Below, one piece after another: positions 43,883 through 55,027 of a stretch of DNA of 64,000 nt (position 1 is its first letter; each line of letters starts with the position of its first letter). The DNA comes from Pectobacterium versatile. Its GTDB lineage: Bacteria > Pseudomonadota > Gammaproteobacteria > Enterobacterales > Enterobacteriaceae. The notes under the pieces are model-generated. The model ran no database searches and was not told the DNA's origin. It was given only the letters and a program-made list of their open reading frames with translations. A program made the translations under genes and the position numbers. The stretch covers positions 1-64,000 of the forward strand of contig NZ_JAINZP010000023.1 in the NCBI RefSeq assembly GCF_020166435.1. The letters run 5' to 3'.

Positions 43883-45042
43883 TTAACCCGCTGAATGTTC
43901 GCGCTGGCAGTAAAATCGCTCCCGCGTACCTGCTGCGACTCAATGAGCAGGACATCACGACCGTTATCAGTCCGCGCCTGTTGTCACTGAGCCTGACCGA
44001 TAACCGGGGATTTGAAGCCGATCAGCTCGACATCGAGCTGGACGACAGCGACGGGCTGTTGCAGTTACCCCGCCGGGGCGCGGTGCTGTCGGTGTTTTTG
44101 GGCTGGGAAGGAGACGCGCTGATCGGCAAAGGCGATTTTACGGTGGATGAAATAGAACACCGTGGCACGCCGGATACGCTCACCATCCGGGCGCGGAGTG
44201 CCGATTTTCGCGGGTCGCTGAACGCCCGGCGTGAGCAGTCGTATCACGATACGACGCTGGGGGCGATTGTTGAACAGGTGGCGAAGCGTAACAACCTTGC
44301 TCCGATGCTGGCCGACGGATTCGCGGGGATAAAAATTCCGCACATCGACCAGACGCAGGAAACCGACGCGGTATTTATTACCCGGCTGGCTGATCGCAAC
44401 GGGGCAATAGTGGCGATCAAGGCTGGGGGTTTGCTGTTTATCCGTCCCGGAACGGGGAAGACGGCCAGCGGCAAACCTATCCCGCAGCAGATAATTGAGC
44501 GCAGCGACGGCGATCAGCACAGTTTTAGCCTGGCTGACCGGGGCGCGTACACAGGCGTCACGGCAAGCTGGCTGCATACCAAAGAGCCGCAGCCTGAAAA
44601 GCCGAAAACGGTAAAGGTAAAACGTCAGAAAAAAGTGCTATTGCATCAAGGGCCACAACCCCAGACGCCACACCCTAAAGCGAAAAAGACAAAGAAGGAG
44701 CCGGAAGCCCGCGAGGGTGATTATCTGGTCGGCACCGATGAAAATGTGCTGGCACTGACCACGGTATTTGCGACCAAAGCACAAGCCATGCGTGCCGCAC
44801 AGGCAAAGTGGGACAAACTGCAACGGGGTGTCGCGGAGTTTTCTATTACGCTGGCAATGGGGCGCGCTGACCTGTTCCCGGAAACCCCTGTTCAGGTGAG
44901 CGGCTTTAAGCAGGTGATCGACGAACAGGAATGGACAATCTCAAAAGTGACGCACAGTTTGAGTAATTCAGGGTATGTTACTGCGCTGGAATTAGAGGTG
45001 CTGCTGTCTGATATTGATTATGATAGTGACGAGAAATCTTAA
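43879..45042 (+). CDS. D: Baseplate hub / late control protein (gpD)
   Basis: 387 aa, the P2 length. Hub between tail tube and spike, gp27-like: ITTVISPRLLSLSLTDNRGFEADQLDIELDDSD. The Lys/Pro-rich linker at about 235-275 (QPEKPKTVKVKRQKK) is a visible insert. Confidence 0.95.
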   Translation: MINPLNVRAGSKIAPAYLLRLNEQDITTVISPRLLSLSLTDNRGFEADQLDIELDDSDGLLQLPRRGAVLSVFLGWEGDALIGKGDFTVDEIEHRGTPDTLTIRARSADFRGSLNARREQSYHDTTLGAIVEQVAKRNNLAPMLADGFAGIKIPHIDQTQETDAVFITRLADRNGAIVAIKAGGLLFIRPGTGKTASGKPIPQQIIERSDGDQHSFSLADRGAYTGVTASWLHTKEPQPEKPKTVKVKRQKKVLLHQGPQPQTPHPKAKKTKKEPEAREGDYLVGTDENVLALTTVFATKAQAMRAAQAKWDKLQRGVAEFSITLAMGRADLFPETPVQVSGFKQVIDEQEWTISKVTHSLSNSGYVTALELEVLLSDIDYDSDEKS

Positions 45043-45124
45043 AAAAATAACATTAAGTTTAAATTTTTAAGTTTCATGTTTTTGTCTATAATGCGAACAT
45101 TATTAGACAAGACAGGTGATTTCT

Positions 45125-45343
45125 ATGATGCATTGTCCGCTCTGCCAAAATGCAGCGCACGCGAGATCCAGTCGCTACATTACAAATAAAACAAAAGAAC
45201 GTTATCACCAGTGCCAGAATATCAACTGTGGTTGTACATTCAAATCAATGGAAACTATAGCGGATATTATTATGACACCGGGCGATGTTAAACCCGTACC
45301 GCCACATCCTGATCGGTCAAATCAAGGGTCGCTTTGGGTTTGA
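45125..45343 (+). CDS. ogr: Late transcription activator Ogr
   Basis: 72 aa, the P2 length. Zinc-finger activator of late promoters through the alpha subunit of RNA polymerase. The metal ligands are CPLC (residues 4-7) and CQNINC; RSSRYITNKTKERYHQCQN is nearly P2 Ogr. The start ATG follows AGGTGATTTCT. A TATAAT at 45087-45092 may give it its own promoter in the AT-rich D-ogr gap. Confidence 0.95.
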   Translation: MMHCPLCQNAAHARSSRYITNKTKERYHQCQNINCGCTFKSMETIADIIMTPGDVKPVPPHPDRSNQGSLWV

Positions 45344-45356
45344 TGAGCCAACCACG

Positions 45357-45380
45357 AAGCCCGCGAAAGCGGGTTTTTTT
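45357..45380 (+). terminator. ogr / tail operon terminator
   Basis: AAGCCCGC-GAAA-GCGGG followed by seven T residues, 13 nt after the ogr stop. Tetraloop hairpin. Confidence 0.9.
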
Positions 45381-45420
45381 ACGTCCATTAGATAACAATG
45401 ACACCTGAATTTTATTTTTC

Positions 45421-45439
45421 CGTGGACATAATGTGGACA
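45421..45439. other. Integrase arm-type sites, ogr side
   Basis: CGTGGACA and TGTGGACA spaced 11 bp apart, the same pair and spacing as at 12949-12967 on the other prophage end. Confidence 0.7.
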
Positions 45440-45446
45440 TCAAGAC

Positions 45447-45474
45447 AAAAAAAAGCCTAGCAAACCTGCTAGGC
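45447..45474 (-). terminator. Phage-borne replacement terminator for rplS
   Basis: On the minus strand, GCCTAGCA/TGCTAGGC with eight T residues. It has the same outer stem as the ancestral terminator at 12771-12800 but a different loop and inner stem bases. It now ends the rpsP-rimM-trmD-rplS transcript. Confidence 0.85.
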
Positions 45475-45476
45475 AT

Positions 45477-45879
<403 letters not shown>

Positions 45880-45927
45880 CTAGGTAAACTGATAGTTGGG
45901 TTCGCCAGGTCAAACCGGCGTAACCAC

Positions 45928-46683
45928 CTAATACTCTTGTTGCTCAGACTGATATTCACGTTGGAATTCAGCCAGCAACCTTGTTTGCTCGTCAGTCAGA
46001 GCTAGGCTTTTCAGAAGTTCAGGTCTTCTAAGCCAGGTTCGGCCCAGCGACTGCTTCAATCGCCAGCGACGTATTTCCGCATGGTTGCCAGACAGTAACA
46101 CTGCCGGAACGTCCATGCCTTCCAGTATTTCAGGGCGAGTGAAATGAGGACAGTCCAGCAATCCATCGGCAAAAGAATCTTCTTCTGCTGAAGCCTGATG
46201 TCCCAGAACGCCCGGTATAAAGCGGGCAACTGAGTCAATCAGGGTCATCGCTGGCAGTTCCCCACCGCTGAGTACGTAATCGCCGATCGACCATTCTTCA
46301 TCGATTTCGGTTTTAATTACACGCTCATCAATCCCTTCGTACCGTCCACAGACCAGAATCATCTTCTGGTTCGTAGCGAGTTGATGTACGCCTTGCTGAT
46401 CTAATTTACGGCCCTGAGGTGATAAATAAATCACTTTCACGCCTTCGCCTGCCGCTGCTTTTGCTGCGTGGATCGCATCCCGTAAAGGTTGTACCATCAT
46501 CAGCATTCCGGGGCCGCCGCCATAAGGCCGATCGTCCACGGTGCGATGCCGATCGTAAGTGAAATCGCGAGGACTCCAATACTGTACGTTCAGCAGGCCA
46601 TTTTTAACTGCCCGGCCAGTGACTCCGTAATCAGTAATCGCACGGAACATCTCTGGAAATAGGCTAATCACCCCAATCCACAT
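45928..46683 (-). CDS. trmD: tRNA (guanine37-N1)-methyltransferase
   Basis: SPOUT trefoil-knot enzyme making m1G37, preventing +1 frameshifts. The SAM knot region is [14 protein letters not shown] and [14 protein letters not shown]; also [13 protein letters not shown]. The start at [13 protein letters not shown] is the conserved one (251 aa); the longer reading frame to 46740 overlaps rimM. E. coli TrmD is 255 aa. Confidence 0.97.
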   Translation of the reverse strand: MWIGVISLFPEMFRAITDYGVTGRAVKNGLLNVQYWSPRDFTYDRHRTVDDRPYGGGPGMLMMVQPLRDAIHAAKAAAGEGVKVIYLSPQGRKLDQQGVHQLATNQKMILVCGRYEGIDERVIKTEIDEEWSIGDYVLSGGELPAMTLIDSVARFIPGVLGHQASAEEDSFADGLLDCPHFTRPEILEGMDVPAVLLSGNHAEIRRWRLKQSLGRTWLRRPELLKSLALTDEQTRLLAEFQREYQSEQQEY

Positions 46684-46721
46684 AGTCTCGTTCCGCTGGG
46701 TACTACTGATCGATTCAGAGT

Positions 46722-47270
46722 TCAAAAACCAGGATCCCAATCTACTTCAACAGTTTGAGCAGAAAGGTCGACGCGCTTAACAACCTGTTCGGTGAGGAAC
46801 GGAACCAGCCGTTCCTTGACTCCGAAGGCATCTTTCAGGTTGGCCTTTATTACCATCACATCGTTCGAGCCGGTTTCCATCATATCGATGATTTTACCTA
46901 ACTCGTAACCAGCTACGGTCACGACCTGACAGCCAATAAGATCCTTCCAGTAATAATCACCTTCGCCCAGATCGGGCAGTTGTGACGAATCTACGACAAT
47001 TTCACAATTGGTCAGTAAATTAGCCGCATCACGGTCATCAGCACCTTTCACTTTGATGATCAGATCCTGATTGTGATACTTCCAGCCTTCAATCTCGACA
47101 AGCTGCCAACCGCTTTTACTCTGGATGAACCAAGGTTGATAATCAAAAATGCTCTCGGCATCTTCGGTGGATGAAAACACTCTGAGCCAACCTCGAATGC
47201 CATATGCCGATCCTATCTTCCCCATCACAATCGGGTTAACGGGAGCTTTTGGGCTGAGTTGATTGCTCAT
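46722..47270 (-). CDS. rimM: 16S rRNA processing factor RimM
   Basis: 182 aa, as E. coli. 30S maturation factor binding S19: [23 protein letters not shown] and PRC-barrel part [15 protein letters not shown]. The start is at [10 protein letters not shown], three codons inside the longest frame. Confidence 0.96.
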   Translation of the reverse strand: MSNQLSPKAPVNPIVMGKIGSAYGIRGWLRVFSSTEDAESIFDYQPWFIQSKSGWQLVEIEGWKYHNQDLIIKVKGADDRDAANLLTNCEIVVDSSQLPDLGEGDYYWKDLIGCQVVTVAGYELGKIIDMMETGSNDVMVIKANLKDAFGVKERLVPFLTEQVVKRVDLSAQTVEVDWDPGF

Positions 47271-47288
47271 TATCACCACCGCAACAGG

Positions 47289-47537
47289 TTATGCTGCTTT
47301 TTTAGCGTCTTTGATCAGCGAAGATACGCGATCAGACACAGTTGCACCCAGACCAAGCCAATGCTCGATACGGTCCAGATCCAGACGCAGGGCTTCTGCT
47401 TGACCAGATGCGATTGGGTTGAAGAAACCTACGCGCTCGATGAAACGACCATCACGCGCATTGCGGCTATCGGTCACGACTACTTGATAGAAGGGGCGTT
47501 TTTTAGCGCCGCCACGTGCCAAACGAATTGTTACCAT
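47289..47537 (-). CDS. rpsP: 30S ribosomal protein S16
   Basis: 82 aa, [30 protein letters not shown]. First gene of the rpsP-rimM-trmD-rplS operon. AGAGGA ribosome site. Confidence 0.97.
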   Translation of the reverse strand: MVTIRLARGGAKKRPFYQVVVTDSRNARDGRFIERVGFFNPIASGQAEALRLDLDRIEHWLGLGATVSDRVSSLIKDAKKAA

Positions 47538-47694
47538 AACATCCTCTTTAGTGAATAAAACAACCGGGCCCCATCGAGGAACGGAGCCCAGTATGTCATA
47601 TAAAAAGCCCGAAAATTTTACTCATTTTGGCGCAAAAAGCAATCTAAAGCGTATAATCACGCCAAGAGTTTCTCTACACCATCGATTTCGGTGA

Positions 47695-49056
47695 TTAACG
47701 CCCCGGGAATCCAGGTGGCATCATCCCTTTCATACCGCGCATCATTTTCGCCAGACCGCCGTTTTTCATCTTCTTCATCATTCGTTGCATATCATCGAAC
47801 TGTTTCAGAAGACGGTTCACGTCCTGTACCTGCATACCAGAACCCTGCGCGATACGACGTTTACGCGATCCTTTAATAATCTCAGGTTTGGCACGCTCCT
47901 GACGCGTCATCGAATTAATGATCGCCTCCATACGCACCAGCACCTTGTCATCCATTTGTGACTTAACATTATCAGGCAGTTGGCCCATGCCCGGCATCTT
48001 GCTCATCATGCTTGCCATGCCGCCCATATTGCGCATCTGCTTGAGCTGATCCAGGAAATCGGTCAAATCAAACCCATCGCCCTTCTTCAACTTATTGGCA
48101 AGCTTTTCTGCCTGTGTACGATCGACCTTGCTTTCAATATCTTCAATCAGTGAAAGCACATCGCCCATACCGAGAATTCGCGAGGCAACACGCTCAGGGT
48201 AGAACGGCTCCAACGCTTCGGTTTTTTCGCCGACACCGAGGAATTTAATTGGCTTGCCAGTAATATGGCGGATAGACAACGCCGCACCGCCGCGAGCGTC
48301 ACCATCAATTTTGGTGAGGATCACACCGGTCAGCGGCAGCGCTTCATTAAAGGCTTTCGCCGTATTCGCCGCATCCTGCCCCGTCATGGCATCAACCACA
48401 AACAGCGTTTCAACTGGCTTAATCGCCGCGTGAACCTGCTTGATTTCGTCCATCATCGCATCGTCAACGTGGAGACGACCCGCGGTATCGACTAACAAGA
48501 CATCGTAGAACTTCAGCTTAGCGTGCTGTAACGCACGTTGTACGATAGCAAGCGGCTTTTCCTGCACGTCTGACGGGAAGAAATCGACCCCCACCTGCTC
48601 TGCCAATGTTTCCAACTGTTTAATCGCCGCAGGGCGATAAACGTCAGCTGAAACCACCAGCACTTTTTTCTTATGCTTTTCGCGCAGGAATTTACCCAGC
48701 TTGCCCACGCTGGTCGTTTTACCCGCACCTTGCAGACCGGCCATCAGAACAACCGCAGGCGGCTGTGCGGCAAGATTCAGCTCGGCGTTAATTTCACCCA
48801 TTGCGCTGACGAGTTCATTCTTAACAATCTTGACGAACTCTTGGCCCGGCGTCAGGCTTTTGTTGACCTCATGCCCAACAGCACGCTCTTTTACACGATT
48901 GATAAAATCACGCACCACGGGTAACGCGACGTCGGCTTCCAACAATGCCATACGCACTTCACGCAGCGTTTCTTTGATGTTTTCTTCAGTCAACCGCCCG
49001 CGGCCGCTGATATTGCGCAATGTGCGCGAGAGTCGATCGGTTAAATTTTCAAACAT
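47695..49056 (-). CDS. ffh: Signal recognition particle protein Ffh
   Basis: 453 aa (E. coli 453). N-domain, G-domain with GLQGAGKTTSVGKLG (about 101-115), DTAGR and TKIDGDARGG, then the Met-rich M domain (MQRMMKKMKNGGLAKMMRGM) that binds 4.5S RNA and signal peptides. Divergent from ypjD. Confidence 0.97.
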   Translation of the reverse strand: MFENLTDRLSRTLRNISGRGRLTEENIKETLREVRMALLEADVALPVVRDFINRVKERAVGHEVNKSLTPGQEFVKIVKNELVSAMGEINAELNLAAQPPAVVLMAGLQGAGKTTSVGKLGKFLREKHKKKVLVVSADVYRPAAIKQLETLAEQVGVDFFPSDVQEKPLAIVQRALQHAKLKFYDVLLVDTAGRLHVDDAMMDEIKQVHAAIKPVETLFVVDAMTGQDAANTAKAFNEALPLTGVILTKIDGDARGGAALSIRHITGKPIKFLGVGEKTEALEPFYPERVASRILGMGDVLSLIEDIESKVDRTQAEKLANKLKKGDGFDLTDFLDQLKQMRNMGGMASMMSKMPGMGQLPDNVKSQMDDKVLVRMEAIINSMTRQERAKPEIIKGSRKRRIAQGSGMQVQDVNRLLKQFDDMQRMMKKMKNGGLAKMMRGMKGMMPPGFPGR

Positions 49057-49225
49057 ATCTCATGCTCAACGTAAGACAGGCCGCCAGCGCGACACGAATG
49101 GAAGAGATTATACACAAAAGCGGCAACGATCTCAGCGCTGCTGATGGAGAACTGTTGGTGCCCACGACGACTAACGCTATACTGATTCTCTATTTTACCT
49201 AGTTGATATTTAATAACCTATTTGT

Positions 49226-50020
49226 ATGTCTGTTTTCGCTATTGTGGCGCTTGTCGCCTACACACTCAGCCTCGGACTGATTATCCCCAGTCTGCTGCGC
49301 AAGAACAGTGCATATCGTCGGCTGGCAATACTCTCGGCCAGCGCTGCGCTAATTTGTCATGCGGTGGCGCTCTATCAACGCATTTTCGATGTTCAGGTCG
49401 GCCAAAACCTTAGCTTGCTGAATATCGGTTCACTGGTCAGCCTCATCATCTGTACGGTGATGACGTTTGTCGCCACGCGCGATCGCGGCTGGTTTATTCT
49501 TCCTATCGTCTACACCTTTGCGCTGATCAATCTGGCGTTCGCCAGCTTCATGCCGAGTGAATTTATTACGCATCTGGAAGCGTCACCGGGCTTGATGATC
49601 CATATCGGCCTGGCCCTTTTCTCCTATGCAACGCTGTTAATTGCAGCCCTTTATGCGCTTCAACTCGCCTGGCTTGATTATCTGCTCAAGAATAAAAAGC
49701 TGGGATTTGCCGCTGACATGCCGCCGCTGATGGGCATTGAACGTAAGATGTTCCACATCACGCAGATTGGCGTCATCCTGCTCACGCTGACACTCTGTAC
49801 TGGTTTGTTTTATATGGATGACCTGATCGATAACAAAGAGAATCTGCACAAGGCCGTATTCTCCCTGTTTGCCTGGTTCATCTATATTCTGCTGCTCTGG
49901 GGACATTACCATGAAGGATGGCGGGGACGGCGCGTCGTCTGGTTCAGCCTGATCGGCGCACTGATGCTGACGCTGTCCTACTTCGGCAGCCGGGTTATAC
50001 AGCACTTCCTCGCGGTCTGA
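49226..50020 (+). CDS. ypjD: CcsA-like membrane protein YpjD
   Basis: 264 aa, about eight membrane helices, cytochrome c assembly (CcsA/ResC) family with WGHYHEGWRGRRVVW near the C-terminus as in haem-handling relatives. Close to E. coli YpjD (QNLSLLNIGSLVSLIICTVMT). Its actual role in enterobacteria is not established. Confidence 0.93.
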   Translation: MSVFAIVALVAYTLSLGLIIPSLLRKNSAYRRLAILSASAALICHAVALYQRIFDVQVGQNLSLLNIGSLVSLIICTVMTFVATRDRGWFILPIVYTFALINLAFASFMPSEFITHLEASPGLMIHIGLALFSYATLLIAALYALQLAWLDYLLKNKKLGFAADMPPLMGIERKMFHITQIGVILLTLTLCTGLFYMDDLIDNKENLHKAVFSLFAWFIYILLLWGHYHEGWRGRRVVWFSLIGALMLTLSYFGSRVIQHFLAV

Positions 50021-50040
50021 CACATTCACAAGCACAAAAA

Positions 50041-50066
50041 AAGAGAGCCAACGTTCGGCTCTCTTT
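50041..50066. terminator. Bidirectional terminator between ypjD and luxS
   Basis: AGAGAGCC / GGCTCTCT with A and T tracts on opposite sides, between convergent genes. Confidence 0.88.
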
Positions 50067-50089
50067 TTTATCTGTGCCTATCCAACAAG

Positions 50090-50605
50090 CTAGATATGTA
50101 GCTCGGCCAGTTTATCTTTCGGCAGCGCCAGATCGTCATTTTGGTTGATACCAATATCGTGATCCACGATGTGTTGAGCAATTTCCTGCGCTTCCTTCAG
50201 CGAATGCATCTCGTAGGTGCCACACTGGAATTCGTTCAGCTCAGGAATTTTACGCTGGTCAGTCACTTTCAGAACGTCCGCCATCGCCGCTTTCCAGGAA
50301 TCAGCAACGCGTTGCTCGTCCGGCGTACCAATCAGGCTCATGTAGAAACCGGTACGGCATCCCATCGGAGAAATGTCGATAATTTCAACGCCATCACCGT
50401 TTAAATGATCGCGCATAAAGCCAGCAAACAGGTGCTCTAGCGTATGGATACCGCGCTCTGGCATGACTTCGATGTTCGGACGGCAGAAGCGCAGATCAAA
50501 TACAGTGATATTGTCGCCATGAGGGGTTTTCATGGTTTTAGCGACCCGAACTGCGGGTGCGGCCATACGGGTATGGTCAACGGTAAAGCTGTCTAGTAAC
50601 GGCAT
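50090..50605 (-). CDS. luxS: S-ribosylhomocysteine lyase LuxS (AI-2 synthase)
   Basis: 171 aa. Cleaves S-ribosylhomocysteine to homocysteine and DPD, the autoinducer-2 precursor. Metal site HTLEH (about 54-58) and a Cys in [10 protein letters not shown]; catalytic Cys in MGCRTGFY. In soft-rot bacteria AI-2 contributes to signalling. The 5' region lies opposite micA. Confidence 0.97.
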   Translation of the reverse strand: MPLLDSFTVDHTRMAAPAVRVAKTMKTPHGDNITVFDLRFCRPNIEVMPERGIHTLEHLFAGFMRDHLNGDGVEIIDISPMGCRTGFYMSLIGTPDEQRVADSWKAAMADVLKVTDQRKIPELNEFQCGTYEMHSLKEAQEIAQHIVDHDIGINQNDDLALPKDKLAELHI

Positions 50606-50650
50606 AATGCCACCTCCTCATAGAAAAAATTCATTTTTTCTCGTTTCCGA

Positions 50651-50677
50651 GAACTTTTCCTTTTTATGCGAGTCTGA
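50651..50677 (+). promoter_or_regulatory. sigma-E promoter of micA
   Basis: GAACTT (50651-50656), 16 bp, TCTGA (50673-50677), the sigma-E consensus, 7 bp before the RNA start. Confidence 0.85.
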
Positions 50678-50683
50678 CTTACT

Positions 50684-50753
50684 GAAAGACGCGCATTTAT
50701 TATCATCATCCCTATTAGAGATGTTTATTTGGCCACAGTTTCTGTGGCCTTTT
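50684..50753 (+). ncRNA. micA: MicA small RNA
   Basis: The 5' end GAAAGACGCGCATTTATTAT and then CATCATCCCT match the E. coli MicA seed region. A central AGAGATG stem partner follows, and the terminator GGCCACAG/CTGTGGCC with T residues closes it. Hfq-dependent, sigma-E-induced, represses ompA and other porin mRNAs. Same place as in E. coli, between luxS and gshA on the opposite strand. Confidence 0.93.
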
Positions 50754-50757
50754 CTTT

Positions 50758-52326
<1,569 letters not shown>

Positions 52327-52393
52327 TTAAAATGTAATGGTTGTAAGCATAATTGAAACTCAGCAGCACTCACCAGTTCGCATTGCAATCTGG

Positions 52394-52822
52394 TTAAGAC
52401 CACCACGCCATCCCCTGCAACGTTATACCTGCCAATACGATATACCGCAGCGCTTTTCCAATACCGATGAAAACCGCCGATTGCATCCAGGGCATGCGTA
52501 GCCAACCCGCTAACACGCACAATAAATCGCCTACTACCGGCACCCAGCTAAATAACAACGCAGCGCAGCCATAGCGCTGTAACCAGCGCATGGCCACCGA
52601 ATACCCAGCTTGTTGTTTTGGCTGAGGGAGTAAGCGCCCTATAAAAATATTTGTTAACCCGCCCAGCGTATTTCCTACCGTTGCCACAGCAATCAACAGA
52701 TAGGGTTTTGCGCTGTCAGCAAGTAATAACGTTACCAGCAGCACTTCCGAACTGCCAGGCAACAGTGTTGCACTGAGCAGGCTACTCCAGAAAAGAGAAA
52801 AAACAGCCCAGAATTCACTCAC
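52394..52822 (-). CDS. yqaA: YqaA family membrane protein
   Basis: 142 aa, SNARE-associated/DedA-like membrane protein (GSSEVLLVTLLLAD; NTLGGLTNIFIGRLLP; FSWVPVVGDLLCVLAGWLRMPW). Overlaps yqaB by 4 bp (ATGA) and is translated with it. Role unknown. Confidence 0.92.
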   Translation of the reverse strand: MSEFWAVFSLFWSSLLSATLLPGSSEVLLVTLLLADSAKPYLLIAVATVGNTLGGLTNIFIGRLLPQPKQQAGYSVAMRWLQRYGCAALLFSWVPVVGDLLCVLAGWLRMPWMQSAVFIGIGKALRYIVLAGITLQGMAWWS

Positions 52823-53388
52823 AATGTACGGACGTCAACCACGGCCATGTTAGCGCGTTTAGCGGCTTCAATGCCGTAGTCAGCATCTTCAAACACGATA
52901 CAGTGTTCTGGTGCGACAGAAATCAATGTAGCGCAACGCAGAAAGGTATCGGGGAAAGGCTTATGCTGCATAACATCATCAGCCCCAACGATTGCATCAA
53001 AATAATCATGCAGCCCTAAATGCGTTAGCAATCTATCAGCCATGCCATGCGTGCTACCTGTGCCAACTGCCATCGGACGCCGTCCGCGATAGTGCTTAAC
53101 AACATCAATCAGCGGCAGTGGTTTTACGGTATCCAGCAGCATCTCCTCAACCACAGCGGTTTTTTCCGCCGCGAGTTGGTGAGCATCAATATCAGCTTGA
53201 TGACTGTCGATAATACGCTGTGCAATACGCCAGGTGGGCGAGCCGTTCAATGCGGTCATGGCACTGGCATCATATCTCATACCATATCGGGCAAGAACCT
53301 GATCCCACGCTTTATGGTGCGTCGGTTCGGTATCAAGCAGGGTGCCATCCATATCAAAGATCAGCCCGTGATAGCGATCGTACATCAT
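52819..53388 (-). CDS. yqaB: Fructose-1-phosphate / sugar phosphatase YqaB
   Basis: 189 aa, HAD superfamily. Motif I FDMDGTLLDTEPTH (nucleophile Asp), motif II VGTGS, motif III K in QHKPFPDTF, motif IV FEDADYG. The E. coli enzyme hydrolyses fructose-1-phosphate and 6-phosphogluconate. Confidence 0.94.
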   Translation of the reverse strand: MMYDRYHGLIFDMDGTLLDTEPTHHKAWDQVLARYGMRYDASAMTALNGSPTWRIAQRIIDSHQADIDAHQLAAEKTAVVEEMLLDTVKPLPLIDVVKHYRGRRPMAVGTGSTHGMADRLLTHLGLHDYFDAIVGADDVMQHKPFPDTFLRCATLISVAPEHCIVFEDADYGIEAAKRANMAVVDVRTL

Positions 53389-53768
53389 GACTCCATGATC
53401 ACTGAAAAGAGAGCTTACTTTATCGTAAAGTGAAAACGTTGTCGCTTATTCAATAACCTTATAAAAAACAGGTTATTACCTCCATAGGAGTAGGCAGCCT
53501 TCATTTATTCGTCGGCTCAATATCAATATAAGCAAGAGAGAGGCAAGAATTAATACACGGAGTAATGAGAAAAATATCATTCTGATATCAGCAGAACAGA
53601 AGGCTGTGCCACCAGAGCGCGAAAATAGGGTAGAGAGCGGTTGCTAAAACAGAAATGGGGCATCGGAGAAAATTATCTGGCTTGCTTAGTACTTCAGGAC
53701 GTTGCTAAAACAAGATTACTCTACGCTTATCGATTAACTAAGGTAAGAGTTTTATTTACATCAAAATG
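53389..53768. other. 380-nt gap between yqaB and the tRNA cluster
   Basis: No gene seen. It holds a hairpin AATAACCT (53452-53459) / AGGTTATT (53470-53477), without a T run, which may end tRNA readthrough, and a direct repeat GTTGCTAAAACA at 53640-53651 and 53701-53712. Confidence 0.5.
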
Positions 53769-53845
53769 TGGTGCATCCGGGAGGATTCGAACCTCCGACC
53801 GCTCGGTTCGTAGCCGAGTACTCTATCCAGCTGAGCTACGGATGC
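53769..53845 (-). tRNA. tRNA-Arg (ACG)
   Basis: 77 nt with encoded CCA, cloverleaf GCATCCG/CGGATGC acceptor, anticodon ACG in CTACGAA, T loop GGTTCGAATCC. Third arginine tRNA of the transcript. Confidence 0.97.
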
Positions 53846-53897
53846 AGAGTGTGGTGCAGAAATAATGGGGTGAGCAATTAAACGAGATACTTAAGAA

Positions 53898-53974
53898 TGG
53901 TGCATCCGGGAGGATTCGAACCTCCGACCGCTCGGTTCGTAGCCGAGTACTCTATCCAGCTGAGCTACGGATGC
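53898..53974 (-). tRNA. tRNA-Arg (ACG)
   Basis: Identical in sequence to the copies at 53769 and 54046. CCA encoded. Middle copy. Confidence 0.97.
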
Positions 53975-54045
53975 ATTGATAATTCTTCATCTGCGACAAA
54001 ACTTGCTTTCACTAATACTACTTGCCTTGCAAAGACAGTATTTAA

Positions 54046-54122
54046 TGGTGCATCCGGGAGGATTCGAACCTCCGACCGCTCGGTTCGTAGCCGAGTACTC
54101 TATCCAGCTGAGCTACGGATGC
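54046..54122 (-). tRNA. tRNA-Arg (ACG)
   Basis: Identical to the other two copies. First arginine tRNA after tRNA-Ser, 8 bp away. E. coli keeps argQZYV here. Confidence 0.97.
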
Positions 54123-54130
54123 ATATTAAA

Positions 54131-54223
54131 TGGCGGTGAGGGAGGGATTCGAACCCTCGATGCAGCTTTTGACCGCATACTCCCTTAGCAGGGGAGCGCC
54201 TTCAGCCTCTCGGCCACCTCACC
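54131..54223 (-). tRNA. serV: tRNA-Ser (GCU)
   Basis: 93 nt with long variable arm, anticodon GCT in CCTGCTAAGG, encoded CCA. First gene of the serV-arg tRNA operon. Confidence 0.97.
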
Positions 54224-54286
54224 TTACATTACCTGATTCGCTACTAAGAACTTCTTGTTAGTGCTCACCGGTACTGCGTGGCGCAC

Positions 54287-54314
54287 ATATTACTTTCCCA
54301 GACTTATAAGTCAA
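54287..54314 (-). promoter_or_regulatory. Promoter of the serV-arg tRNA operon
   Basis: On the minus strand, TTGACT-N16-TAATAT followed by a GC-rich discriminator GTGCGCC, typical of stringently controlled stable RNA promoters. Confidence 0.8.
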
Positions 54315-54517
54315 ACAATTTTTCCCACCTTGTGTTCGTTTGAACAATTCGCATCCAAGACGCGCACTTTCACAACAAAAAGTCTATTTTATCGACAGAA
54401 AAACAGGCGGTTACCTTGCCAAAGGAAGCGCACAGTAAAAATGGATATATCGATAAATGTGTGGGGGAAAAGCGGGAAATAACAAGTGCGTCCCGCGAAC
54501 ACGAGACGCATTGTCAA

Positions 54518-54703
54518 TCAATATGACGTTGGTTGAGATTTTTCGGCCTGAATACGCTGATAGATCTCTTCACGGTGGACAGAAACCTCTTTAGGTGCAT
54601 TAACACCAATACGCACCTGGTTGCCTTTCACTCCTAATACGGTAACCGTTACCTCATCGCCGATCATGAGGGTTTCGCCAACTCGACGAGTCAAAATAAG
54701 CAT
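54518..54703 (-). CDS. csrA: Carbon storage regulator CsrA (RsmA)
   Basis: 61 aa, [34 protein letters not shown]. mRNA-binding dimer recognising GGA motifs. In soft-rot bacteria RsmA represses plant-cell-wall enzymes and motility. The 258-nt gap to the alaS terminator likely contains its several promoters; I do not resolve them. Confidence 0.97.
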   Translation of the reverse strand: MLILTRRVGETLMIGDEVTVTVLGVKGNQVRIGVNAPKEVSVHREEIYQRIQAEKSQPTSY

Positions 54704-54960
54704 TCTTTGCTCCTTGAAAGATTATAAAGAGTCGGGTCTCTCTGTCTCCCCGCCATTATCCATCATGTGCTGTGAAAACGTAAACCTAGACGATGGTATA
54801 ACCACACCATCACACTCCGGTTTGTCACTACTTGTTAGTTTAGTCGATATCAGTAGCTTGTGCTTTTGTTATCACAACAACAGAACTGAGCATGTAAAGC
54901 TTCAGAATATCTGAAGGTAACACACTTTCTATCCTGCTTGCCGGATCCTTTTCCGCAGAC

Positions 54961-54994
54961 AAAAACGCCACAACCAGAAAGTTATGGCGTTTTG
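54961..54994 (-). terminator. alaS terminator
   Basis: AAAACGCCA.AAC / GTT.TGGCGTTTT stem with T residues on the minus strand, between alaS and csrA. Confidence 0.85.
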
Positions 54995-55027
54995 TCGGAT
55001 AACGCGAATAAAACGTTATCCGTCGTT

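Noticed and set aside
53769-54122. Three regularly spaced identical units suggesting a CRISPR-like array.
   Set aside because: The units are 77-nt tRNA-Arg genes with encoded CCA; spacers are unequal (52 and 71 nt).
53641-54188. Short ORFs containing the repeated stretch GASGRIRTSDRSVRSRVLYPAEL.
   Set aside because: They are translations of the three arginine tRNA genes.
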